This document shows positions 7,079 to 14,559 of a DNA stretch of 15,905 bases, piece after piece. A program made the position numbers and the translations under genes. The DNA comes from Phytoactinopolyspora endophytica (GTDB lineage: Bacteria; Actinomycetota; Actinomycetes; Jiangellales; Jiangellaceae), in NCBI RefSeq assembly GCF_004138495.1, contig NZ_ML142849.1, positions 322,355 through 338,259 on the forward strand, given 5' to 3'. Within the stretch, counting starts at the first letter, position 1, and each line of letters begins with the position of its first letter. The notes under the pieces are model-generated. The model saw nothing but the letters and a program-made list of their open reading frames with translations. It had not been told where the DNA came from and made no database searches.

Positions 7079-8590
7079 TCAGCCGTTGGCTTCGTCGTAG
7101 GCCTCGGTGAACTCCGCGACGATCTGGTCCAGGCCCTCGCCGCCGAGGGCGTCGATCGTGGCCTCGTACTGCTCCATGTCGATCTGGCCCATCATGTACT
7201 GGTTGTAGGCGTCGTTGGCCTGCTGCTCGATGACCGACCACCGGGAGTCGAAGGTCTCCGATGTCAGCGACTGCGCCGGGTTCAGCACCGCGTGTTCGGC
7301 GTTCTCCTCCATCAGCTCGTTGCCGAGGTCGACGTACGGCTGCGCCGATGGGAACGTGATCACCAGATCCGACGGTCGCGAGGAGCTGAACGGCTGGACC
7401 TCCTGCTCCCACTTCGTCTGGTCCAGGATGGAGACCACGCCGTCGTCGTCGAACTCGAAGTGCTCATCCTCGATACCGTTGGTCATCAGGGTGAACGGCT
7501 CTTCGTCCAGCAGAGAGTCGACGAAGCCGAGCACCTCGCGCACTTCATCCTCCGTCTCTACGGTCGAGCGCGGGATCGCGTACCAGCCGCCCATGCCGCC
7601 GTTGGTGTCGGTCAGGATCCGGCGCGGGACGTCTTCGTAGGTCATGTCGTTGATCAGGGCCCAGTCCATGGTGGTGTCCGGGTCGGCGGCGAGCCCGCCC
7701 TCGTAGAAGCCCCTCGCCTCGAACAGGCCGGTGACGACGATGCCGCCCTTGCCCTGGTAGATGCCGTCGTACTGGTTCTGCTTCTGCAGGGTGACGAACT
7801 CCTTGTTGATCGCGCCCTTTTCATACAGACCTCGGTACCACTCCATCGCCTCCTTCCACGCGTCCGTGGTGAAGGACGGGATCACCTCGCCGGCGTCGTT
7901 CACCTCGAACCGCTGGCCGGCCCCGAAGTATCCGGCGAGCGACCGGAAGCCCAGCTGGAAGGACTCCTCGCGGTCATAGAACCCGGTGGTGTCGTCCTCG
8001 CCGTTGCCGTCCGGGTCATCCTCGGCGAACGCGATCGCCACCTCGGTCAGGTCCTCGATGGTGTGCGGCACATCCAGCCCGAGGTTATCCAGCCAGTCCT
8101 GGCGCACCAGCACCCCATAACGCGCCATGGGCTTCTGTTTCGGAACGCCGTACAGGGTGCCGTTGATCTTCGCTGACTCGATGGTCTCCGGCGAGATCTG
8201 CGACAGGTTGTCGAACTCGGAGAGAAACTCCTCCACCTCCCAGAACTGCCCCTGCGTCATCGCCTGGCGCACGGTCGTGTTCGTGATGTTGCCCAAGTCG
8301 ACCAGGTCGGGCAGCGAGTCGGAGGCCAGGGCCGAGTTGATCTTCTCATCGGCGTTGGCCGCAGGCACCCACTGGAACTCGATCTCTTTGCCCGTGTAGT
8401 CCTGCAACGCGGACTCGATGACACCGTCCGTTTCCGGGGTTGTCGGCGTGTGCACCACGCTCATCCAGCTGATGGTGTCCTTCCCGGCACCTTCGCCTCC
8501 GCCGTCGCCGTCGTCGCCACTGCCGCACGCGGCGAGCGCCAGGGTGAGCGCCGCCGTCCCGGCGATCGCCGGGTGGTGAATCCTTCTCAT
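7079..8590 (-). CDS. Lipoprotein solute-binding protein of the sugar importer, LplA/YtcQ type
   Basis: This 503-residue extracellular binding protein captures the oligosaccharide and delivers it to the two permeases. The signal ends in the lipobox LAAC (Cys22), followed by a Gly/Asp linker, so it is anchored to the outer face of the membrane by lipidation. The body fits the large family 1 binding proteins: NADEKINSALASDSLPDL near residues 80-95, and the loop DDPDGNGEDDTTGF, an EF-hand-like Asp-rich loop common in the LplA/YtcQ group and expected to bind calcium. The ATG has AGAGGAAG six bases upstream and overlaps the stop of the DUF624 gene (ATGA). The ligand is probably oligogalacturonide or a branched pectin fragment, inferred from the GH28 and PL1 neighbours. 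Confidence 0.93.
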   Translation of the reverse strand: MRRIHHPAIAGTAALTLALAACGSGDDGDGGGEGAGKDTISWMSVVHTPTTPETDGVIESALQDYTGKEIEFQWVPAANADEKINSALASDSLPDLVDLGNITNTTVRQAMTQGQFWEVEEFLSEFDNLSQISPETIESAKINGTLYGVPKQKPMARYGVLVRQDWLDNLGLDVPHTIEDLTEVAIAFAEDDPDGNGEDDTTGFYDREESFQLGFRSLAGYFGAGQRFEVNDAGEVIPSFTTDAWKEAMEWYRGLYEKGAINKEFVTLQKQNQYDGIYQGKGGIVVTGLFEARGFYEGGLAADPDTTMDWALINDMTYEDVPRRILTDTNGGMGGWYAIPRSTVETEDEVREVLGFVDSLLDEEPFTLMTNGIEDEHFEFDDDGVVSILDQTKWEQEVQPFSSSRPSDLVITFPSAQPYVDLGNELMEENAEHAVLNPAQSLTSETFDSRWSVIEQQANDAYNQYMMGQIDMEQYEATIDALGGEGLDQIVAEFTEAYDEANG

Positions 8591-9264
8591 GGTGTGCTTC
8601 CTCTCATGACGGTGAATGCTGGACTACGTGCGTCGTTGCCCGGTGAATTTCGCCATTGACTTGCAGTGGGTTCGAGGTCGCGGTAGACGACGCGGGTGAT
8701 CAGCCCCGCGGCGGCCGCCGGTATGGCGACCCCGAACAGGATGAGCAGGGGCAACGCCTGCTGAGACATCAGGAACGTCAGCGCGAAGACCGCGGTGCCG
8801 CCGATGACGGTCCAGTGCAGTGAGCCGAACCCGATGAGCAGGGAGGCCGCGATGGTGTCGCGGATGGTGCGTAGCTCGAGCGCGGCCATCACCGAGAAGA
8901 CGTAGAACAGGGAGACGGTGAACGCGACGAGCGCGAAGACGTTGAGCATCTGGACATACCAGTTCCAACCGGCGAAGACGTTCGTCACGATGACCGTGCC
9001 CGCGCCGAGGTAGATCCAGCCCACCACGGTCGAGCGCCAGTACCGCTCACGCACGTAGGCGAGGAACGTGCGCGTCATCGGTGGCTGCTCGCCGTGCCGG
9101 AACCACCGGTCGACGTATTTCGCGAGGGCGTACGACGCCGGCCCTGCTCCGAACAGCACCAGGCCGATCGCCGTCGTGACCAGCCAGAGCAGATTGAGGT
9201 ACATCAGTCGGAACCCGTTCGCCAGGAACGAGTTGATCCGTACGAAGGTTTCGAAGGAGAACAT
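8587..9264 (-). CDS. YesL-like membrane protein (DUF624)
   Basis: This protein of about 225 residues has five or six hydrophobic segments and begins MFSFETFVRINSFLANGFRL, close to the usual opening of YesL-type (DUF624) proteins. Their biochemical role is unknown. They are repeatedly found beside LplABC-type importers, as with yesL and yteU in the Bacillus subtilis rhamnogalacturonan loci. A longer reading from the ATG at 9291 exists. I prefer 9264 because the family similarity starts there; neither start has a clear Shine-Dalgarno. The gene lies 36 bases after the permease and overlaps the binding-protein start by four bases. Confidence 0.85.
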   Translation of the reverse strand: MFSFETFVRINSFLANGFRLMYLNLLWLVTTAIGLVLFGAGPASYALAKYVDRWFRHGEQPPMTRTFLAYVRERYWRSTVVGWIYLGAGTVIVTNVFAGWNWYVQMLNVFALVAFTVSLFYVFSVMAALELRTIRDTIAASLLIGFGSLHWTVIGGTAVFALTFLMSQQALPLLILFGVAIPAAAAGLITRVVYRDLEPTASQWRNSPGNDARSPAFTVMRGSTP

Positions 9265-9300
9265 CGCGTATCGTCCACAGCGTCCCGGCATCGGGTCCGG

Positions 9301-10287
9301 CTAGTAGACGCCCTCCTCTCCGAAGCGTCTGGCGAGGCGGTTGGCGAGAACCACCAGGATCAGTCCGACGATCCCCTTGAACATGCCGACCGCGGCGGCG
9401 TAGCTGAACTGCCCGTTGACGATGCCCGTGTTGTACACATAGGTGTCGAAGATCTCGCCGACCTCGCGGTTCAGGGAGTTCATCACGAGGAACATGTGCT
9501 CGAACCCGAGCTCCAGGAAGTCGCCGATGTTCAGGATGAGCAGCACGATGATCGTCGGGCGGATCGCCGGGAGCGTGATGTGCCAGGCCTGGCGCAGGCG
9601 TCCGGCGCCGTCGATCGCGGCCGACTCGTAGAGCTGGGTGTCCACTGTCGTGATCGCGGCGAGGTAGATGATCGTGCCCCAGCCGGCATTGCGCCAGATC
9701 TCTTGCATGACGTACATCGGCCGCAGCCACGCTGGGTCGGTGAGGAAGGAGATCGGCTCGCCGCCCGCCGCCTCGATCACGTTGTTGATGCTGCCGCCGT
9801 CGGTTGTGAGCATCACGTAGAACAGCGAGACGATGATGACCCACGACATGAAGTGCGGCAGATAGATGATCGTCTGCACCGACCGTTTGAAGAACCTCAG
9901 CCGCACCTCGTTGATCAGCAGCGACAGGATGATCGGCACCGGGAACGCGAAGAGCAGCAGCAGGAACGAGATCGTCAGGGTGTTGCGCAGCAGGAGGAAG
10001 AACGTGTCCTCAGTGAACAGTCGAACGAAGTGGTCGAATCCGACCCACTCGCTGCCGCTGAACCCCAGGAACGGCCGGTAATCCTGGAAAGCGATTGCCA
10101 AGCCGCCCATGGGCAGGTATTTGAATATCAGGAAGTAGACCGCACCTGGCAGGATCATCAAGTACAGCGTCCGGCGCCTCCACACGTTGGCCCACGTGCT
10201 CCGCGAGCGCCGCGGGATGCCTGAAGCGGACGCATCCTCTGCAGGGCGGTCCTGCTGCGCAGGCGACGCCGGAGTCGCCGTGCTCAC
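9301..10287 (-). CDS. Carbohydrate ABC transporter permease, LplB/YteP type
   Basis: This is the second importer permease, about 328 residues from the preferred GTG. A hydrophilic N-terminal tail of about 40 residues (STATPASPAQQDRP...) is followed by six membrane segments, the first being YLMILPGAVYFLIFKYLPMGG. The EAA loop reads LYESAAIDGAGRL at about 219-231. The endings IFDTYVYNTGIVNGQFSYAAAVG and RRFGEEGVY are typical of LplB/YteP permeases. The frame stays open to 10584, but that extension runs through three operator-like palindromes and codes for implausible sequence. GTG 10287 (MSTATP...) resembles the MSTNAT start of the partner permease; GTG 10296 and ATG 10416 are alternatives. It is the first gene of the minus-strand operon. 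Confidence 0.88.
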   Translation of the reverse strand: MSTATPASPAQQDRPAEDASASGIPRRSRSTWANVWRRRTLYLMILPGAVYFLIFKYLPMGGLAIAFQDYRPFLGFSGSEWVGFDHFVRLFTEDTFFLLLRNTLTISFLLLLFAFPVPIILSLLINEVRLRFFKRSVQTIIYLPHFMSWVIIVSLFYVMLTTDGGSINNVIEAAGGEPISFLTDPAWLRPMYVMQEIWRNAGWGTIIYLAAITTVDTQLYESAAIDGAGRLRQAWHITLPAIRPTIIVLLILNIGDFLELGFEHMFLVMNSLNREVGEIFDTYVYNTGIVNGQFSYAAAVGMFKGIVGLILVVLANRLARRFGEEGVY

Positions 10288-10373
10288 CGGTGCCACCGTG
10301 CGGTCGTCGGCGTTCGCACTACCATCGGCGTCCCATCTCTTCCTTGAGGTCGGGCGTCCCTCTCCAACGATCT

Positions 10374-10389
10374 GAGGAACCGCTTTCTG
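10374..10389. promoter_or_regulatory. Operator-like box 1 (weak)
   Basis: GAGGAACCGCTTTCTG is a half-degenerate copy of the box consensus GGRAACCGRTTCC, centred on CG at 10381-10382. It would sit at the start of the minus-strand transcript if the promoter at 10397-10425 is right. Confidence 0.45.
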
Positions 10390-10396
10390 GCCGTGA

Positions 10397-10425
10397 ACGC
10401 TAACATGGCCTCGCATCGACCACAA
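10397..10425 (-). promoter_or_regulatory. Possible promoter of the importer operon
   Basis: On the minus strand TTGTGG (10425-10420) and TAGCGT (10402-10397) are separated by 17 bases. Both match the -35 and -10 hexamers only partly, but the pair falls exactly between boxes 1 and 2. Transcription would start near 10390, giving a leader of about 100 bases. Confidence 0.35.
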
Positions 10426-10431
10426 GAGTTC

Positions 10432-10445
10432 GGGAACCGATTCCC
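10432..10445. promoter_or_regulatory. Operator box 2
   Basis: GGGAACCGATTCCC is a 14-base inverted repeat with one mismatched pair, centred on CG, the usual centre of LacI-family operators. It is the closest relative of box 4, which reads GGGGAACCGATTCCCC on the minus strand. Confidence 0.75.
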
Positions 10446-10531
10446 AGATCGTAGCCAACCGGCAGCCTCGCAATACACCGACACCCGCTAGGCCAGGTCG
10501 AAGCCGACGGCATAGTCGTAGTGTGCTGATA

Positions 10532-10544
10532 GAGAACCGGTCTC
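10532..10544. promoter_or_regulatory. Operator-like box 3
   Basis: GAGAACCGGTCTC has the same AACCG core with arms GAGA and TCTC. It covers the -35 region of the possible GH43 promoter, where bound repressor would block RNA polymerase. Confidence 0.6.
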
Positions 10545-10557
10545 TGTACTCAGGCGC

Positions 10558-10563
10558 TAGTAT
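10558..10563 (+). promoter_or_regulatory. Possible -10 element of the GH43-regulator operon
   Basis: TAGTAT resembles an actinobacterial -10 hexamer and would place the transcript start near 10570, inside box 4. No recognisable -35 lies 17 bases upstream (AACCGG, part of box 3), so the promoter may depend on other factors or the call may be wrong. Confidence 0.35.
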
Positions 10564-10566
10564 GTC

Positions 10567-10582
10567 GGGGAATCGGTTCCCC
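10567..10582. promoter_or_regulatory. Operator box 4 (best inverted repeat)
   Basis: GGGGAATCGGTTCCCC is a 16-base inverted repeat with a single mismatched pair. It lies 21 bases upstream of the preferred GH43 start and would cover the transcription start, a classic repression position. Confidence 0.78.
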
Positions 10583-10603
10583 ATGGCGACACGGAAGACG
10601 ACG

Positions 10604-12172
10604 ATGCCGATCTACACGAACCCCGTCCTCGACGCCGATTGGCCCGACCCTGACGTGATCCGCGTCGGGGCGGAGTACTACCTGGTGGCCTCCAGCTTCA
10701 ACCGGGTGCCCGGACTGCCCATTCTGACCTCACGCGATCTCGTGCACTGGCGCTTCGCCGGCCACGCGCTGGCGGCGTTACCCCCGGCAGAGCACTACGC
10801 GCTGCCCCGGCACGGCTCGGGCGTGTGGGCGCCCAGCATCCGCCACCACGACGAGTGGTTCGTCGTCGTATACCCGGACCCAGACCACGGCGTTTACGTC
10901 ACATGGGCGACAGATGCGGCCGGCCCCTGGAGCGCGCCACACCTTCTGCTGCCCGGCCGCGGCATCATCGACCCGTGCCCACTGTGGGACGACGACGGCC
11001 GCGCCTACGTGGTGCACGGCTGGGCCCGCAGCCGCAGCGGCGTGGCGAACCGGCTCACGGTGGTCGAGGTCGACCCCCGGCTCGAGCGGGTCGTCGGGGA
11101 GCCCCGCACCGTCGTCGACGGCGACGAGCTGCCCGGCTGCCGCACGCTCGAGGGCCCCAAGCTGTACAAGCGTGACGGCTGGTACTGGATCTTCGCACCC
11201 GCCGGCGGCGTGGCCACCGGTTGGCAGTACGCCTTCCGCTCGCGCGACGTCTACGGCCCATACGAGCACCGTGTCGTTCTGGAGCAGGGCGGCACAGCGG
11301 TCAACGGGCCCCACCAGGGCGCGTGGGTCGAGGCCGAAGACGGCAAGCACTGGTTCTGTCACTTCCAGGACCGCGGCGTCTTCGGCCGGGTCGTGCACCT
11401 GCAGCCGATGACGTGGGCAGACGACGGGTGGCCGCGCATCGGCGATCCGATAGCGGCCACCCCGGGATCGGGCCGTCCCGTGGCGTCGGCCGAGTACTCC
11501 GCCGCTCCGCCGCCCGACGGCCCCACCCTCGGCTGCTCAGACCTCGCCTGCTCGGACAGGTTCGACACGCCCACGCCGCGACCAGTGTGGCACTGGCAGT
11601 CGAACCCGCACGGGTCCTGGCTGCACTCCACCGGCGACGGCGCGCTCCGGTTACGCCTGCTGCCGGAGGACCGCGGCGACCTGCGCACCCTGGGGCAGAT
11701 CCTCGGCCAACGCCTGCCCGGCCGGTCGAGCACGTGGACGACGACGCTGCGACTCGACGGCGGCGTACCCGGCGCCCGCGCCGGTGTCGTCGTGCTGGGC
11801 CGCGAGTACGCGTGGGCGGGGCTAACCCGCACCCCGGCCGGCGCTGAGGTCGTATGCCGGCGCTCCGCCGGCCGTGGCGTCGAGGAGGGCGGTGCGGCAG
11901 CCCTCGTCGCCGACGGCGTCACTGCCGAGGCACGCGTCGAGCTGCGGGTGGAGATCGACGATGCCGGGACTGCCATGTTCTCCTGGCGGGCACCCGGTGC
12001 GACCGAGTGGAGCATGCTCGACGACACGTACCAGGCCGCCGCGGGGTACTGGATCGGCGCGGAGGTCGGGCTGTTCGGCGTCGCACCTTTCGGCGCACCG
12101 GCCGGGCCTGACGAGGTCGCCACCTTCGGTCCGGTCACCGCGACCGGGCCCGAGACGCACAGGATCTGGTGA
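10604..12172 (+). CDS. GH43 family glycosidase (arabinan/xylan side-chain type), cytoplasmic
   Basis: This 522-residue enzyme has the five-bladed propeller of glycoside hydrolase family 43, followed by a C-terminal beta-sandwich from about residue 325, as in beta-xylosidase and arabinanase-type members. The catalytic triad is visible: Asp15 in WPDPDVIR (base), Asp123 in IDPCPLWDDDG (pKa modulator) and Glu183 in EGPKLY (acid). There is no signal peptide, so it should act on imported oligosaccharides, most plausibly arabinose- or xylose-decorated pectin fragments. ATG 10604 is preferred because GGAAG lies six bases upstream and family proteins start like MPIYTNPVLDADWPDPD. In-frame ATG 10583 and 10562 and GTG 10523 exist, but the two earliest run through operator boxes. 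The stop overlaps the regulator start by one base (TGATG). Family call firm, substrate open. Confidence 0.92.
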   Translation: MPIYTNPVLDADWPDPDVIRVGAEYYLVASSFNRVPGLPILTSRDLVHWRFAGHALAALPPAEHYALPRHGSGVWAPSIRHHDEWFVVVYPDPDHGVYVTWATDAAGPWSAPHLLLPGRGIIDPCPLWDDDGRAYVVHGWARSRSGVANRLTVVEVDPRLERVVGEPRTVVDGDELPGCRTLEGPKLYKRDGWYWIFAPAGGVATGWQYAFRSRDVYGPYEHRVVLEQGGTAVNGPHQGAWVEAEDGKHWFCHFQDRGVFGRVVHLQPMTWADDGWPRIGDPIAATPGSGRPVASAEYSAAPPPDGPTLGCSDLACSDRFDTPTPRPVWHWQSNPHGSWLHSTGDGALRLRLLPEDRGDLRTLGQILGQRLPGRSSTWTTTLRLDGGVPGARAGVVVLGREYAWAGLTRTPAGAEVVCRRSAGRGVEEGGAAALVADGVTAEARVELRVEIDDAGTAMFSWRAPGATEWSMLDDTYQAAAGYWIGAEVGLFGVAPFGAPAGPDEVATFGPVTATGPETHRIW

Positions 12173-14148
12173 TGGCCCGCAGCTTCAAGGAGGGCGCGAC
12201 GATCGCCCAGGTCGCGCAGGCCGCGGGTGTGTCGCGCTCGACGGTGTCGCGGGTCATGAACGGGCGTTCGACCGTCGCCCCGGCGATCGTCGAGCGTGTC
12301 TTGGCCGCGGCCGACAAGCTCCAGTACCGACCCAGCAGCCTGGCGCGGAGCCTGTCGCTCGGACGCAGCGAGACCCTCGCGGTCGTCGTGCCCGACATCG
12401 GTAACCCGTACTTCCATGAGATCCTGCGCGGAGCCATGTCGGGGGCGGACGAGCACGGCTACCGTGTGCTCATCACGGAGACCCGCGAGCGCCCGCAGGA
12501 CGAGGCGAAGATCGCCCTCGAGGCCAGGTCGCGCTGCGACGCGCTCGCGCTCGTCGCACCACGGATGCCCGACGCCGAGCTCGACGCGCTGCTGCCACAG
12601 GTACGGCCCGCCGTCGTCGTCAACCGCCGGGTCGGCGTCCCGGGCGTCCCGCAGATCGCCATCGACTACGCCGGCGGCATCCGCGCCATCATCGAGCACC
12701 TGGTCTCGCTGGGCCACCGAGAGCTCGTGTACGTGTCCGGTCCTCAGGCCAGCGTGTCGAACGAGGAGCGGTTCGCGCGGCTGCGCACCATCGCTGGGCG
12801 GCGCGGCGTCACCGTCGCAACCGTCGCCGGCGGGTCGTCCATCGACGCCGGCTACAGCGTCGCCGAGGAGGTGCTGGACTCCGGAGCGTCGGCGGCGGTC
12901 GCCTATAACGACCTCGTCGCCTACGGGCTCATGGGACGGCTGAACGAGACCGGCGTCGCCGTCCCGGGCGATATCTCCGTCGTCGGGTTCGACGACATCG
13001 AGATCGGCCGGTTCGCGACGCCGCCGCTGACCACCGCGTCCGTGCCGCAACGGCAGATCGGCCGCCGCGTCTGGGAGCTCGTCGAGGCACGGATGAACGC
13101 GCACGACGGCCACCGGGGCGAGGCTCCGCGCGAGCAGGTACCGGCCACGCTGGTCGTGCGTTCGAGCACTGGCCCGGTGCCACCGGCGCGCCGTCTGCCG
13201 ATCTCGTCATCGGGCACTGCCGGGCTCAGCCCCGCGGTCGCCGCCGGCAGTGTCCGCGCAGTATGGCGCACCGACGGCGACCCCACGCTGTGGGTCCTGG
13301 ACACGCCGCTCGCCCGGGCCGCATCGGGCGAGAACATGCCCGCGGTCCACAGCCCGCGCCCCTACCTCGATCCGGTGCACTCGCTGCGCAACCGGCCCAT
13401 GACGGAAGTGAGCCCGGTCGACCACCGCCACCAATACGGAGTCTCGCTCACCGTCGCCGACGTCGACGAGACGTCCTACTGGGGCGGACGCACCTTCGTA
13501 CCGGGCCAGGGTCCGACGCTCCTGGCGAACCACGGGCGTCAGGTCCGCACCGCTGTCCGGGTAGCCGACGACGGCGCAACCCTCGAGCAGGACGTGCGCT
13601 GGTACGACCACGGCGGTGCCGAGCATCTGCTGGAGCACCGCACGCTCACCGGGGTGCTGCTGCCCGAGGTCGACTCGTGGGCGCTCGCGTGGTCCAGCCG
13701 CCTGATCGCGGACCGTCACCCGCTGAGGTTCAGCAGCCCAGCCGTCAACGGACGGCCGGGTGCCGGGTACGGCGGGATCTTCTGGAGACTCCCCCTCGAC
13801 ATGGAGACCGTGGTGCGTTCGCCCGACGCCGAAGGGGAAACCGCCGCGCACGGCTCGCGCGGGCCGTGGGTCGCGATCTGCCGACGGCATAGCCACGGGT
13901 GGACGACCCTGGTGCTCGTGCAGCCCGAGCCGGATCCGCTGCCCTGGTTCGTGCGCGCGTCCGACTACATCGGGGTCGGTCCGGCGCTGGCCTGGGACTC
14001 TGTCACTACCGTTGCCGCCGACGAGGAACTGCGGACGTCGCTTGTCGCGGTGATCGTAGACCGAGCGCTGGACGCGGCGGACACCGACGACGTCGCCCGG
14101 CTCGCGCTCGGCCGGCTGCAGGCGGCACGGAGCCGAACACAGGGCTGA
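12172..14148 (+). CDS. LacI-family repressor fused to a DUF6807 (PmoA-like) domain
   Basis: At 658 residues this protein is about twice the length of a LacI-family regulator. Residues 9-31 form the helix-turn-helix (ATIAQVAQAAGVSRSTVSRVMNG), with Arg22-Ser23 at the operator-reading positions. QYRPSSLARSLS is the hinge. Residues about 62-335 are the periplasmic-binding-protein-like effector domain, with VVGFDDIEIGRFATPPLTTASVPQ near its end. After a Pro/Ser linker a second domain begins at about 360: RPYLDPVHSL, DHRHQYGVSLTVADV (Asp417, His418, His420), SYWGGRT, YGGIFWRLP (from 533) and WVAICRRHSHGWTTLVLVQPEP. These match DUF6807, annotated as PmoA-like and of unknown biochemistry. AGGA lies seven bases upstream of the ATG. 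Co-transcribed with GH43, it probably represses both divergent operons and itself. Whether the second domain is sensor or enzyme is unknown. Confidence 0.9.
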   Translation: MARSFKEGATIAQVAQAAGVSRSTVSRVMNGRSTVAPAIVERVLAAADKLQYRPSSLARSLSLGRSETLAVVVPDIGNPYFHEILRGAMSGADEHGYRVLITETRERPQDEAKIALEARSRCDALALVAPRMPDAELDALLPQVRPAVVVNRRVGVPGVPQIAIDYAGGIRAIIEHLVSLGHRELVYVSGPQASVSNEERFARLRTIAGRRGVTVATVAGGSSIDAGYSVAEEVLDSGASAAVAYNDLVAYGLMGRLNETGVAVPGDISVVGFDDIEIGRFATPPLTTASVPQRQIGRRVWELVEARMNAHDGHRGEAPREQVPATLVVRSSTGPVPPARRLPISSSGTAGLSPAVAAGSVRAVWRTDGDPTLWVLDTPLARAASGENMPAVHSPRPYLDPVHSLRNRPMTEVSPVDHRHQYGVSLTVADVDETSYWGGRTFVPGQGPTLLANHGRQVRTAVRVADDGATLEQDVRWYDHGGAEHLLEHRTLTGVLLPEVDSWALAWSSRLIADRHPLRFSSPAVNGRPGAGYGGIFWRLPLDMETVVRSPDAEGETAAHGSRGPWVAICRRHSHGWTTLVLVQPEPDPLPWFVRASDYIGVGPALAWDSVTTVAADEELRTSLVAVIVDRALDAADTDDVARLALGRLQAARSRTQG

Positions 14149-14151
14149 CCG

Positions 14152-14189
14152 GCCGCATGCGGCTCCCGCGCGCACCGACCCTGCGGGAG
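14152..14189 (+). terminator. Possible terminator after the regulator gene
   Basis: Two inverted repeats follow the stop: GCCGCATGCGGC (14152-14163), and CTCCCGC (14163-14169) pairing with GCGGGAG (14183-14189) across a 13-base loop. There is no T-run. Position and pairing favour a terminator, but the structures overlap and may be chance in GC-rich DNA. Confidence 0.4.
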
Positions 14190-14337
14190 TTCGCGTAACG
14201 GAACCGACGTCCTCGCCATCCGATCGACCACCCGATGCTCCCAGAGCCCCTTGAACTTATCCTCGTGGCTCGGTCCGTAGAGCGCTTCCTCGATGTTTGC
14301 CCTCGGCCTCGACGACCGCCATGTGCGTACACCTGAA

Positions 14338-14469
14338 CTACTCGGCTGGTCCACCGGCCAACCGACCTCGGTCGACCGCCGCATCCATATCCTCACCCAC
14401 AGATGCGACCCGGCCCTGGTTGACGGCGCGGGCTATCTCTGCGGCATCGGTGAGGTTCGCGGGGAGCAT
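14338..14469 (-). CDS. Possible small protein of 43 residues, unrecognised
   Basis: The frame reads MLPANLTDAAEIARAVNQGR and ends GRLAGGPAE. AAGGG lies seven bases before the ATG and codon use looks plausible, but the protein matches nothing I recognise. The repeats at 14516-14559 lie upstream of its start, where a promoter would be. It may be a real small gene or the tail of a decayed one. Confidence 0.25.
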   Translation of the reverse strand: MLPANLTDAAEIARAVNQGRVASVGEDMDAAVDRGRLAGGPAE

Positions 14470-14515
14470 TCGTGTGCCCTTATCGAGGAGCCTCGTAGGT
14501 ACAGTGACACAGAGG

Positions 14516-14559
14516 ACATGTGCGCATGTGTAGCTACAGGCTGTTTGTACAGGTTGTAG
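14516..14559. repeat. Cluster of inverted and direct repeats
   Basis: ACATGTGCGCATGT (14516-14529) is an imperfect inverted repeat. At 14534-14559 arms CTACA and TGTAG enclose a direct repeat TACAGGYTGT (14535-14544 and 14548-14557) with 13-base periodicity. A partial copy, GTACAGTG, lies near 14500. The arrangement resembles a regulator-binding region rather than coding sequence. Confidence 0.4.

Larger units (their letters stand above)
10288..10603. promoter_or_regulatory. Divergent control region between importer operon and GH43-regulator operon
   Basis: This 316-base non-coding stretch separates two divergent units and holds four operator-like inverted repeats in two pairs. The left pair (10374-10389, 10432-10445) brackets a possible minus-strand promoter. 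The right pair (10532-10544, 10567-10582) brackets a possible plus-strand promoter. The near mirror arrangement suggests that one regulator, most likely the LacI-type protein at 12172-14148, switches both operons. Confidence 0.7.

Noticed and set aside
10319..10336. Six-codon open frame (MGRRW, stop) on the minus strand in the importer leader, a possible leader peptide
   Set aside because: A purine-rich AAGGAAGAG abuts it, but such short frames are common by chance and no attenuator hairpin accompanies it.
10288..10584. Longer N-terminus of the LplB-type permease from ATG 10584 (MGNRFP...)
   Set aside because: That ATG is part of operator box 4 and the frame runs through boxes 4, 3 and 2. 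The resulting sequence has no resemblance to permease N-termini.
10523..10603. Longer GH43 start at GTG 10523 or ATG 10562/10583
   Set aside because: The two earlier starts lie in or before operator boxes 3 and 4. ATG 10604 has a good Shine-Dalgarno and begins where family similarity begins.
13207..14175. Minus-strand open frame opposite the DUF6807 part of the regulator
   Set aside because: It is low-complexity antisense sequence, and the plus strand shows conserved DUF6807 motifs.
13965..14396. Minus-strand frame containing YGPSHEDKFKGLWEHR near 14210-14300
   Set aside because: A short stretch looks protein-like, but most of the frame overlaps the regulator end and no family or start signal supports it.
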